This document shows positions 19,001 through 26,445 of a stretch of 64,000 bases of DNA, one piece after another. Made by a program: the position numbers and the translations under genes. The stretch comes from Anaerolineaceae bacterium (GTDB taxonomy: Bacteria > Chloroflexota > Anaerolineae > Anaerolineales > Anaerolineaceae): NCBI GenBank assembly GCA_016841525.1, contig JAENYZ010000005.1, forward strand, positions 21,074 through 85,073, given 5' to 3'. Numbering within the stretch: position 1 is the stretch's first letter; every line of letters begins with the position of its first letter. The notes under the pieces were generated by a model that was given only the letters and a program-made list of their open reading frames with translations, was not told where the DNA came from and ran no database searches.

Positions 19001-19667
19001 GCGTTGTTATGTCACCAGTCGAACTTGCTGGTTAGGTTTAATTAAAGACAATCCCTCCCAAACAAGTCCAAATTCAACGGCCCTATTTCAAATCTCACAA
19101 AAATATGGGTTCAAGAATTTTGAATTAACGGCAATATTTTTCGAAAATTATTTGAAATTAGCTGAGGGGAAAGACCCAATCAAAATTATTGATTCTATGC
19201 AACAAATTCTCGATATCTATAATAAGACAAGGACCATCCTCAACCAAACCGCTTTCTTATTATTATTTGCCAAAGCCTGTCTGACTGCTGGTCAGATTTT
19301 AAGAGGGCTTGATGCAATAGAAAAGTGCCTGATCGTCGGAGAGAACACCGGGGAGCTTTGGCTTCAGGCAGAAGCCTGGCGAATCAAAGGAGAACTTTTA
19401 TTACTATACGAAAACGATGACAGGATAGACAAAACAAATAAAGCGGAAGCACAAAAATGTTTTGGGAATGCTCTCAGGATCGCCAGGGAACAAAACGCAA
19501 AAATGTGGGAATTACGAGCAGCAATGAGCTTGACGGCGTTACTTAAAAAAGAAAATAAATTTGATGAAGCAGGTAAATTATTGAAGAATACTTATCAATG
19601 GTTCACAGAAGGATTTAATACGCGCGATCTAAAAGCAGCACAAAATTTGTTAGATTCTCTTTCCTGA
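16083..19667 (+). CDS. BTAD (SARP-type) transcriptional regulator with STAND ATPase and TPR tail, copy 1
   Basis: 1194 aa. The start at 16083 is preferred: AAGGTGG is 7 nt upstream and the protein then begins MAKLSIKLLGPFQAELDG, matching MAHLFIRLLGPFEILLDG of the copy at 58943. Residues 1-95 form an OmpR/SARP-like winged helix (SDKVRGLLAFLSVE...RTRSFLADLLW). Residues about 100-255 are the bacterial transcriptional activator domain. The ATPase module starts near residue 305 (FVGRQAELTQLDKWL), with Walker A GEPGSGKT from 327 and Walker B LLIMDDLQWIDD near 485. The last 500 residues are TPR-like helical repeats ending NTYQWFTEGFNTRDLKAA. STAND regulators are inactive monomers that oligomerise on ligand binding by the repeat arm. 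The likely target includes the divergent secreted protein at 15395. A large protein, but with no break. Confidence 0.88.
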   Translation: MAKLSIKLLGPFQAELDGEPLEDFRSDKVRGLLAFLSVESQRPRTRSFLADLLWTDLSEIKAQSNLSNALWNLRSVIENDQKGTEFIIVEKTSLQFNLKADYCLDVKAFHELIEKSLKSTSTNKMATIVKLDEALSISSGDFMEGFSINSPSFETWLVKTRQEIHQKRVRALSRISSLHDQAGRFAKALDYTQDWITEEPWDEQAYRQVMRILLKLGQRKRALEQFEACRHRLVEDLGIKPQRETLQLYRQIQEDSLSHASITKSAKLTTIKKQGFDPGPPPDFLTKAVLENKGSKPFVGRQAELTQLDKWLVEILGKQGKVAFVKGEPGSGKTYLLSEFAKHALIRNPNLLLFWGQCNAFIGHGDPYFPFITITRMLAGDFELLIPNAIINLEHLERLWRFLPVMLECLVNFGPDLSKRHFTDNHQLLLLKAHPGVTESILKSIEQKMKLPEKKQYRQAALNDQFTQVLSTLSKEHPILLIMDDLQWIDDSSASLLFHLGRQLAGKNILLLGAFRSEEVEILHKEKMHPLIGIIGELTTIYGKNLLNLAESEGKNFINDLLRSEPNAFTPSFYQMLYLHTSGHPLFAVELLRGMQLRNEIYKDKNGNWVESDHLNWGELPARVEAVIMRRFQLLPTECQSLMNAACVQGESFSVEVFSQVLNMPSQQVYNLLSEEVCKRHRLILPEGLQKVGKQRLTSFRFRHMLFQIYLYSQLNKVEKIRLHGLIGETLENFYKADLKEHPEMVHHLARHFELAELPTKAIQYYQLAGENAMHLTAHQDAIRHYNHALSLLKDLPESSQRNQVEFDLQLKLGPPLTALKGWGAPELEKAYDRAQVLIKNIENPAKLIPALWLLATFRLGRSEHREVDQLVGRLVTLTRKINDPALNAMSYLQVSPLYQGRFIEGKRLLERAAAVQDVNLQRHLAHRFGMAPAAVALCYLSNCLWMMGYPDQADKIDQEAFDFAEKVNRPMTRCYVTSRTCWLGLIKDNPSQTSPNSTALFQISQKYGFKNFELTAIFFENYLKLAEGKDPIKIIDSMQQILDIYNKTRTILNQTAFLLLFAKACLTAGQILRGLDAIEKCLIVGENTGELWLQAEAWRIKGELLLLYENDDRIDKTNKAEAQKCFGNALRIAREQNAKMWELRAAMSLTALLKKENKFDEAGKLLKNTYQWFTEGFNTRDLKAAQNLLDSLS

Positions 19668-19779
19668 TAACCTCAGCAGCAGTACCGAAATAATCCTTGC
19701 TATTTTTTCAAGTCTGAACAAGGATGTCTAAATTACCCAATTGCGCTCCTTACAACAGACATTACACGTCTCGGCAATT

Positions 19780-21240
19780 TTACCTCTGGTTGATGCGCGC
19801 CTGGATTTCCTTGACTGGCATGTATCGCGATAGGCCGATATTCTTCACGCCGTCATGCAGCAGCAGCCGGAAAAAGTTAGGATGTGAGGAACGGTTGACC
19901 TCCTCAGAAAGTTGATGAAAATAATCGATGCCGCCAGGGACATCCACGCGGAGCAAATAATCCAGGCGTTCATTCTGCAATTCTGCCAGGTTGAATGACT
20001 CCTCCAGGTATCGGATGAGATCATCCAGGCTCATATCCTTGTCGCTTACCGTTATTAAACGATCTTCAACCTTTTTAATTTCAGGCTGGTAATAGCCTTC
20101 AATGACCTTATAAGTGATCGCTTTACGATGCTCTTTCATAAAATCAATTCGGTCCCAAATCAGGGAATTGATCATACGCTGGATTTCGTCATGCAATATC
20201 TCCCGCTTTTCACGTGAAGGCAAAGAGGACTTTCGCAGGTATAGGAGTGATTTATATTTATCTTCAAGTGCTTCAATTTCGCGTTCATTACCCCCCATCA
20301 ATAATTTGATGATCTTGCGATCATAGCGCCGGTTCAGGTAAGCAAGGTAGAGTATTGTCCAATCAATGGTGGAGCCAAGCTTACTTATCTTGGCTAATAA
20401 ATCATACTCAAACCTTGAGATAAACCCCGCTTTGTCAGAATTGAACTGCAATACAAGGTCATCAATATCCTCCTGGAGGATCTCCAAATTGGCATTGTGG
20501 TTAAGTACTTCAATAACAATAGCCAGGTGAATCGGGCTGCCGTTTGTCAATAAATAAATTTTCTCAATTAAGTCTTTGCTAAGGTTATTGCCAAAATAAG
20601 ATTGAACCAATTTTTTTGTCTCTTCTAACGAAAAAGAAGCCAATACAAAGGGTGGGTGTAAAACCCAATCGTTATCTCCCAAATTGCTGTTGATTACCTC
20701 CAGATGATCATAAGTATTATCCTCTGGACGACCTGCAACAATTGCCACGCAGTTCGGCAGGAAAGCACCTATCTGGAATGTGTTATTGATATAATCCGAT
20801 GGTGCGTTGATCACTTCAATGGTATCTTCCAGCAGCACCAGCCGAATGCCCGCCTTAACAAGATATTCCAATTCCATCATAAGAAAACTGATCAAGGCAT
20901 TTAAATCTTCAGGGGTTTCCAGAAGCATCCGGAAGAAATGTTCAACAGCTTCTGGGGGGAACATTTTTGGGTTGCGCTGCAGCATTTTGCAGACATTGAC
21001 ATATAAGGTGGCAGCCAGGGACTGCGATCTCAGGTCACGATAATCGTAATTTACAACCAGAACATGAGGATACTCATCAACATGGTTGTCGAAATATTCC
21101 TGAATCTGGTTGAAAAGCATGGTTTTCCCGGATCCCCCCTTGCCGGTGATGGGGATAAAATGACACACGCCATCATCCTGCAAAATGATATCTTTAATTT
21201 CTAAAAAGATATTTTCTCTACCAATAGACTGAACTTTCAT
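19780..21240 (-). CDS. P-loop ATPase (STAND-like), second gene of a two-ATPase operon
   Basis: 486 aa. The start FIPITGKGGSGKTMLFNQI has Walker A GKGGSGKT at residues 33-40. The Walker-B-like strand is RLVLLED near 133-139, with Glu-Asp where most relatives have Asp-Asp or Asp-Glu. VAIVAGRPED looks like sensor 1, and LASFSLEETKKLVQSYFG is the helical lid found in STAND/AAA-16 proteins. A winged-helix-like region follows, then a charged tail (DDLIRYLEESFNLAELQNERLDYLLR) that resembles the beginning of a helical repeat domain but stops early, so it may be a short form. Its ATG overlaps the stop of the upstream ATPase by 4 bases (ATGA), so the two are translationally coupled. No DNA-binding or effector domain is recognised. 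Confidence 0.72.
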   Translation of the reverse strand: MKVQSIGRENIFLEIKDIILQDDGVCHFIPITGKGGSGKTMLFNQIQEYFDNHVDEYPHVLVVNYDYRDLRSQSLAATLYVNVCKMLQRNPKMFPPEAVEHFFRMLLETPEDLNALISFLMMELEYLVKAGIRLVLLEDTIEVINAPSDYINNTFQIGAFLPNCVAIVAGRPEDNTYDHLEVINSNLGDNDWVLHPPFVLASFSLEETKKLVQSYFGNNLSKDLIEKIYLLTNGSPIHLAIVIEVLNHNANLEILQEDIDDLVLQFNSDKAGFISRFEYDLLAKISKLGSTIDWTILYLAYLNRRYDRKIIKLLMGGNEREIEALEDKYKSLLYLRKSSLPSREKREILHDEIQRMINSLIWDRIDFMKEHRKAITYKVIEGYYQPEIKKVEDRLITVSDKDMSLDDLIRYLEESFNLAELQNERLDYLLRVDVPGGIDYFHQLSEEVNRSSHPNFFRLLLHDGVKNIGLSRYMPVKEIQARINQR

Positions 21241-23018
21241 TTAATATCCTCCCTTTGTGCCAGCGTAATTATTTCCTTAGACAAGTCCTCACCCATTACT
21301 TCTTGCAACTCAATGTCCTCATTAAAGTATTTCAGAAAATTTAAACCATATTTATGAATATCAACAGGTCGTTCTGTGCTGTCCGCAAGGGTGATAAGGT
21401 GATTGGCGATTGAGATAATCTGCTTTGATGAAAGTCCCTGTTTGGTAAGATGATACAGGTATTCAATGGTTAGCAGCGGTTTCTTGTTGCCTGGAATGAG
21501 TGGATTGCTGATCTGCAAATAGTAATATTCCGACGCAAGTTTATGACGCTGTTCGAAAATTGCAGGCTGATCAGCACGGACTGCGTTTTCAGCCAGCTGA
21601 CGCAAATTGCGGGCAATGACAAAATTTTTATCCAATGGAAATTCTTTATAATCCTGGGAAATCCTTTGAATAAAAGCATTCCGCTGAATCAATTTTTCCC
21701 ACATCAAATGAGCTTTGGCTGTATCCATTATGTTTTCAGGTACATGCCAGATTTCCTGAAGTTGGTATGAGTCATTGGTGAATTTTGCCAGGTCGTGCAT
21801 AAAAAATGGCCCAATGTATCGGAACGTACACAGGGCTTTCATAAGCTCCGTGACTGTTTCATCCCAGTTGACGGCATTGAAAATGGCATAAAACCATTGT
21901 GAAATATCAAAACTAACACCACTGGTGATCATCTGGCCAACAAGTGCAGGGTAACCCCGGGTGAATCGATAAATCTCATCAGGCGAATAGGAGGATTTTT
22001 CAGGAGATTTTTCCCAGAGTTCTTTTATTTCCTTCTTTTCCAAACCTTTAAGATGGTAAGGCATAAACTGCGGGCTGCCCATTTGGAATGCCGTCAATAT
22101 TTCCAATGGAAAAGCGCTTGCCGCAATGATTGCAAGGGTGTTTTCCTGCTGATTGCATATGCTGAGCGCTCTGGGAAAAACACCGTCCCGTAAAACTTGA
22201 TGGAGCGTCGGGGGTAAGAGATGCAGGTCATCAAGGAGGTACAGACAAGCACAATTTCCCTTATTGAAATATGCCTCGAACTCAAAAAAGGACATCATTT
22301 GATCAAAAAAGTAATCAGGGTGACTGATCTGATTGCGCGAAGAAAATTGGTAAGTCTTGATCTGCCAGCTGCTGCGTAAATGATCTGCAATCAGATTTAA
22401 CGTGACAGATTTCCCCATGCCTTGAGGACCAACCAGCATCAAGAAAGGATGCTTTTCCAATTTATTGCACAAATCTTCAATAAAGTCTTTTCGATAAATG
22501 ATTGTTTCATTGTCGGTATGTAATGACTGAAAAGTTTTGTTTCCCGTCTTCATCCGTGCCAGCAATTCGGAAAAAACCAAATCACGGTCGCTTTGAAGTC
22601 GATTGAGATTTTTTAAGTTCATGAAATTTCCCTGGATAAATTTAAATGAATATTCAGGGCGGTTTAAATAGCGAGATGCAAAATAGTACAGATAAACCTG
22701 GATCAAACCCCTTCTCAAAGGGGACTCAACCGAATCCTTTGGAAAATTTTTATTGATGATGCAGCTTTCAATATGCTGGGCAACGGCTATCCCATTATGA
22801 GTCCGGGAAGTTGTAATGATCCTACAATATTTTTTATCAAAAATGGCATAGTCTTCAAATAAGCCCAGCAGGTTCTCATGAATTTTCTCAAACATCTCAT
22901 TTGAGCTGAGTCTGGTGCCAAGAGATTCGTTAAGTAGTTCAAGTGCAGCCTTTTTATCTGACTGCGACCTTAAAGCGGTATGAATGCTCTTTAGATATGC
23001 TTTAATTGGGTTTGCCAT
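21237..23018 (-). CDS. P-loop ATPase (STAND-like) with N-terminal helical domain, first gene of a two-ATPase operon
   Basis: 593 aa. Residues 1-165 are a mostly helical region of unknown type. The ATPase begins at YRKDFIEDLCNKL (about 175), with Walker A GPQGMGKS at 197-204 and Walker B CLYLLDDLHLLP at about 259-270. LAIIAASAFPLEIL is sensor-1-like, and MPYHLKGLEKKEIKELWEK plus YRFTRGYPALVGQMI is the STAND-type helical bundle with a G-x-P motif. The C-terminal 200 residues are helical, with a winged-helix-like start. RBS AAGGGATA sits directly before the ATG. The four-base overlap with the downstream ATPase suggests equal synthesis of both and perhaps a hetero-oligomer. I do not know a characterised counterpart for this pair. 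Confidence 0.7.
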   Translation of the reverse strand: MANPIKAYLKSIHTALRSQSDKKAALELLNESLGTRLSSNEMFEKIHENLLGLFEDYAIFDKKYCRIITTSRTHNGIAVAQHIESCIINKNFPKDSVESPLRRGLIQVYLYYFASRYLNRPEYSFKFIQGNFMNLKNLNRLQSDRDLVFSELLARMKTGNKTFQSLHTDNETIIYRKDFIEDLCNKLEKHPFLMLVGPQGMGKSVTLNLIADHLRSSWQIKTYQFSSRNQISHPDYFFDQMMSFFEFEAYFNKGNCACLYLLDDLHLLPPTLHQVLRDGVFPRALSICNQQENTLAIIAASAFPLEILTAFQMGSPQFMPYHLKGLEKKEIKELWEKSPEKSSYSPDEIYRFTRGYPALVGQMITSGVSFDISQWFYAIFNAVNWDETVTELMKALCTFRYIGPFFMHDLAKFTNDSYQLQEIWHVPENIMDTAKAHLMWEKLIQRNAFIQRISQDYKEFPLDKNFVIARNLRQLAENAVRADQPAIFEQRHKLASEYYYLQISNPLIPGNKKPLLTIEYLYHLTKQGLSSKQIISIANHLITLADSTERPVDIHKYGLNFLKYFNEDIELQEVMGEDLSKEIITLAQREDIK

Positions 23019-23040
23019 TATCCCTTGCGTAAATTTTCAC

Positions 23041-23427
23041 CCTAAAACCAAAATTATTATCAAATTATTATCAATTTATCCGATGAAGTTCGATAAGTAT
23101 TGGATATTATATCTTAATTCGCTTCATGTATAGTTATAAAAGCTTTTGGAATAGGTGCCAGAAAAAAAGATAAGATCAGGAGCGATATTTATAAACATCT
23201 GCATTATGGTGAAGGGGCGGCATGATGCGTTCAATTATTTAGGGTGTGAATCAAGCACTAAATTCATTCCCCATCGAGGGGGCACAAAAAGATCTCCACA
23301 TGATTTGGAGATCTTTTTTTATAAATCAATGAAGAAACAAGAACATCATTGTAAATATTTGTGGCAATCCAGTAATACATGTGTCCATGTACTCAGTTTT
23401 GCCCATGGCAATTATCCGGTGTGTTTA
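23041..23427. other. Intergenic region between ATPase operon and esterase-like gene
   Basis: About 390 bases containing the terminator at 23286-23321 and presumably the promoter of the ATPase operon near its left end. An open frame at 23155-23505 lacks a ribosome site, crosses the terminator and runs antisense into the next gene; I treat it as non-coding. Confidence 0.5.
23286..23321. terminator. Intrinsic terminator
   Basis: AAAAAGATCTCCA-CATGATT-TGGAGATCTTTTT with flanking A and T runs; it is placed to end the esterase-like gene at 23428-24738 (-) and works structurally on both strands. Confidence 0.85.
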
Positions 23428-24738
23428 TTAACGGGCTTTTTTCAAAAGCCAATAGCCACCAGCAAAACTGACCAGCACAAGACCTGCACCAATGATCACC
23501 TTTGAGGAAATCTTGGGGTTAGAAGTTTCAACAGGCGTTTCATTATTCAATTCAGCAGGTGTTGTGTTTTGTTGAATACCAGGAAGAAAAATCTGGTTCC
23601 CCTGATCTCCTTCGGCAGATTCAGGAACCACAGTTTCCACGGGTGTTGAACCAGCTTCAGCGCCATCTCTACTGAAAAACCACAACATGACCTCGTCGAG
23701 TCTTTGCGCCCAGATATCCCGGGTGCCAGCCACGCCGTCAATAATCCGTAAATAGACATTTGATTCCGGCACGCCATTATTTAGCAATGCCGCTGCAAGC
23801 ACCTGGGCACCTTCAACATAAGCTTGAGGATAGGTGATGCGGTCGCCGTTTTGGTCTCTCACCGGGGGTCGACTGCCGCTTGATTCTTCAGTACCAATAT
23901 CAATATAAAATTGCACGTTTTCTGGCATCTGGCTGTTATTCAGATATTGTATGAGCTGGTTGTTCGAAAGCCACCTTCCGCCGCCCTCTGCTAACCAAAC
24001 AGCCGGAGACATTGCCATCACCCCTGAAAAAACATCCGGGTATTCAATCCCTGCAATGATCGGTATGATCCCCATCCTGCAAAAACCGCCGATTGCAGTA
24101 TTCTCCCGATCAGGCAATGTTCGGTAGCGTGAGTCAATTTCAGGTTTTAATGTTCTGACAATAAAATCAAGAAAAGCAAAACCTTCCCCACCCTCTGCAC
24201 GGGCGGTATCACTTGCCTTGAGCCAATCACGCATGTCCTCGTTTACCCAGGGCATGTATTCACTCCATGAATAATCGCGATCATGCTCAATGCCGACAAC
24301 GATCAAGCCTTCAAGACTCCCCTCATTAAATAAGCGGTCTAAAGTTTCATCGACATCATAATCGCCAATGCCCTCTGACGGCGGATTGAAAAGGTATTCT
24401 CCGTCGTAGAGATAAAACACTGGATAGGCTTTTTCGCTGGAATCATAATCTGGGGGCAGGTAGACCTGGATATTACGCGGACGATCCCCGAGCTGGGGTA
24501 TAGCAATTGTAAATGTTGCGATGCGGCTTTGTTGTGAGACTTCTCTTGCAAGCAAGTTCGACATGGTTTTACTTACCTCGGACGCCAATTTATCTTGAGA
24601 TATTGTGGACGGTCGCATCTCAGCCGCTTTCGCGGATGCCGCCCGACCAAGGGGGGAAAAACTCAAAAACAGAACCAGGAAGATTAACACGAAAATTTTT
24701 ATCATCCTTTTTCCTTTTTTCTTTAAATTAATTTTCAT
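23428..24738 (-). CDS. Secreted, C-terminally anchored esterase-D/Fes-fold protein with altered catalytic residues
   Basis: 436 aa from the ATG at 24738 (GGAG 8 nt upstream); ATGs at 24750 and 24705 are alternatives. It has a signal peptide, then an alpha/beta-hydrolase domain of the enterochelin-esterase/esterase-D type: IQVYLPPDYDSSEKAYPVFYLYDGEYLF, EGLIVVGIEHDRDYSWSEY, EIDSRYRTLPDRENTAIGG, YPDVFSGVMAMSPAVW. The nucleophile elbow, normally GGSSMGG, reads GGFCRMG: Cys stands where the catalytic Ser should be. The C-terminal His motif (usually GGHxWxxW) reads AGTRDIW, so His is missing. The tail has IFLPGI, a Thr/Pro/Glu spacer, a membrane helix and LLKKAR, a cell-surface anchor. It is probably a binding or structural relative rather than a normal esterase. 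Its terminator lies at 23286. Confidence 0.8.
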   Translation of the reverse strand: MKINLKKKGKRMIKIFVLIFLVLFLSFSPLGRAASAKAAEMRPSTISQDKLASEVSKTMSNLLAREVSQQSRIATFTIAIPQLGDRPRNIQVYLPPDYDSSEKAYPVFYLYDGEYLFNPPSEGIGDYDVDETLDRLFNEGSLEGLIVVGIEHDRDYSWSEYMPWVNEDMRDWLKASDTARAEGGEGFAFLDFIVRTLKPEIDSRYRTLPDRENTAIGGFCRMGIIPIIAGIEYPDVFSGVMAMSPAVWLAEGGGRWLSNNQLIQYLNNSQMPENVQFYIDIGTEESSGSRPPVRDQNGDRITYPQAYVEGAQVLAAALLNNGVPESNVYLRIIDGVAGTRDIWAQRLDEVMLWFFSRDGAEAGSTPVETVVPESAEGDQGNQIFLPGIQQNTTPAELNNETPVETSNPKISSKVIIGAGLVLVSFAGGYWLLKKAR

Positions 24739-24947
24739 CAAAAACTCCATTTATTTTCAACCAATATTAATAGTATCTTACCGTTTACCAATTAATTAAT
24801 AAAGCCTACGAAATTTCAAGATATTACAAACGTTTTACGCAAGGGATTAATTAAACAAACCAGTAAACAACACCTCATAAAAAATCTATAACTTGTAAAA
24901 CCAGAAAACATTCTCTTGGACTATTTTAATAACTAGTTGATTTAAAA

Positions 24948-24980
24948 CGAATAAGATGCGGGTTCACCGCATCTTATTCG
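24948..24980 (-). terminator. Intrinsic terminator of the small secreted peptide gene
   Basis: A perfect 14-bp stem CGAATAAGATGCGG / CCGCATCTTATTCG with loop GTTCA; on the minus strand it is followed by TTTTAAAT. It lies 25 bases after the stop of the gene at 25005. Confidence 0.85.
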
Positions 24981-25004
24981 ATTGGTAGGCTAACACTTCA
25001 AGAT

Positions 25005-25211
25005 TTATGGTTTCTCTAAGACATAATCGCCATAAAATTGATTCTGAGGCTTTGGGGCGTCAGAAGCACAGGGTTGACTGCTGCAGCCAATTTGATTCGT
25101 GGCACCTTCCCCGGTTTCACCGACATTCTGGTCCCCACCCGCAAAGACAGGTGAGAACAATACCATTAAAACAATACCAACAAACAGCACGATGACAGCA
25201 ATTTTTTTCAT
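25005..25211 (-). CDS. Small secreted peptide with a CSSQPC motif, unknown function
   Basis: 68 aa from the ATG at 25211, chosen for the strong CCAGGAGAAA site 5-9 nt upstream and because it places a clean signal peptide (MKKIAVIVLFVGIVLMVLF, cleavage near VFA-G) at the N-terminus. The mature part is only about 45 residues, acidic and Gly/Asn-rich, with two cysteines four apart (CSSQPC) that could form a disulphide or bind a metal. Its own promoter-sized upstream gap and a perfect terminator at 24948 make it a real, separately transcribed gene rather than a chance frame. No family recognised. Confidence 0.65.
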   Translation of the reverse strand: MKKIAVIVLFVGIVLMVLFSPVFAGGDQNVGETGEGATNQIGCSSQPCASDAPKPQNQFYGDYVLEKP

Positions 25212-25533
25212 TTTTTCTCCTGGTATCAAATTGTATTTCTTTGCCCGTAATTGCAAGGCTGTTAATATTGGGCACTGTGAAATTTTTCTATTTTATTTAA
25301 ATAAATTATAATCAACAGCCTTTTTCAATCTTTACGACGATTTAATCTCGATATTGTTACAAAGGAATTCGAAAATAATTAAACAGAGAAGAATTAGTGG
25401 GAAAGATGCTGAGGTTAAACAAAAAACCGCTTACAAGCTATGTAAAGTGGTGTTTTCTATATGTTATGCGCCTATGGTTCACCAATAAATTTGACATTGT
25501 TAGAGGCCTATGGTTAATGAATTGGTGGTCGAA

Positions 25534-25791
25534 ATGAACTTAAATACAGCCCTTGAAGGGTTTATCTTGAATTTGAAAGCAGATGGATATTCGCCAACCA
25601 CAAAAGATTGATTTTCCATCATGCTGAATATTCTGAAAGATTTTCTATCAAATCCAGATGTATCTGAAATTACATCAAAAGACTTAATCGGTTATTTTGC
25701 TTACTTGAGGTTGGATTACAAACCTCAAAGGATGAACGGAAGCCAAAAGCCCTTGTCTGGAAGTACGCTTCAAAACCAGTGGAAAGCTATT
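25534..25791 (+). pseudogene. Tyrosine recombinase (integrase) N-terminal fragment, broken
   Basis: Reading from the ATG at 25534 gives the SAM-like core-binding start of a phage/XerC-type integrase (LEGFILNLKADGYSPTTKD). An in-frame TGA follows at 25609, then the same frame continues with ILKDFLSNPDVSEITSKDLIGYF and PLSGSTLQNQWKAI. The catalytic domain is absent: the text switches to IS30 transposase near 25792. It is therefore a truncated, stop-containing relic. Confidence 0.7.
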
Positions 25792-26105
25792 GTGGTCTTG
25801 CTGACGGGCTTACCTGTTCATACCCTCACCTTTGACAATGGAAAATATTTTTTGCTGGATATGAAGACATCTCTCAAACTTTAAATACAGCTGTTTATTT
25901 TGCTCATCCCTATGCCTCTCGGGAAAGGGGCACGAACGAAAACACGAATGGTTTGATCCGACAATATATTCTTAAAGATAAGAATTTCAGAAATCTCTCT
26001 GTAGAAGAAATTCTGTTTGCAGAATATCGTCTTAATACCAGGCCTAGAAAATGCCTGAACTTTGATCAGCCGATGGTATTCTTAAAAAATCTCTGTTGCA
26101 CTTAG
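25792..26105 (+). pseudogene. IS30-family transposase C-terminal remnant, frameshifted
   Basis: HTLTFDNGKYF, then after a shift at the T-run near 25850 AGYEDISQTLNTAVYFAHPY, RGTNENTNGLIRQYI and LNTRPRKCLNFDQP up to the TAG at 26103-26105. These are the hallmark blocks around the second Asp and the Glu of the IS30 DDE domain. The N-terminal two thirds are missing and the frame is broken, so it is dead. No inverted terminal repeat could be recognised. Confidence 0.8.
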
Positions 26106-26445
26106 TACTTGAATCTAAGTTTAATATTAATATATAATCTTATTACGAATCAAGTACTCCCAGAAACTCGAAAAATTGCACTTTAATATTGTAACGTAAC
26201 GGCAATTCAAATTTAGAAACTAAGTTGTCCAATGAATTTTAATTTCATCCACTGAACAGAAGCAATAACAAGAACATTGGTTGAACTTCAATCAACTTTT
26301 AGAAACTGGTTTAACACCAGGGACTATTCTGATAAGGCATTTGTTAAGCTGTGATAAATCCATCAATCCTTTCATTTTATATGTCTAACAAATCTATTTT
26401 TAATAAAAGAATTAGTTAAGCAAATTAGAGAAATGGAGAATCAAG
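26106..26445. other. AT-rich spacer after the transposon scar
   Basis: About 340 bases with no convincing open frame, RNA gene or terminator; presumably trailing mobile-element DNA plus the promoter region of the secreted protein at 26446. Confidence 0.4.

Noticed and set aside
23155..23505. 116-codon plus-strand frame in the gap after the ATPase operon
   Set aside because: No ribosome site, spans an intrinsic terminator and runs antisense into the esterase-like gene.
25621..25884. 87-codon frame as an independent small gene
   Set aside because: Its first 57 codons are integrase and the rest IS30 transposase read into a shifted frame; it is a chimeric relic.
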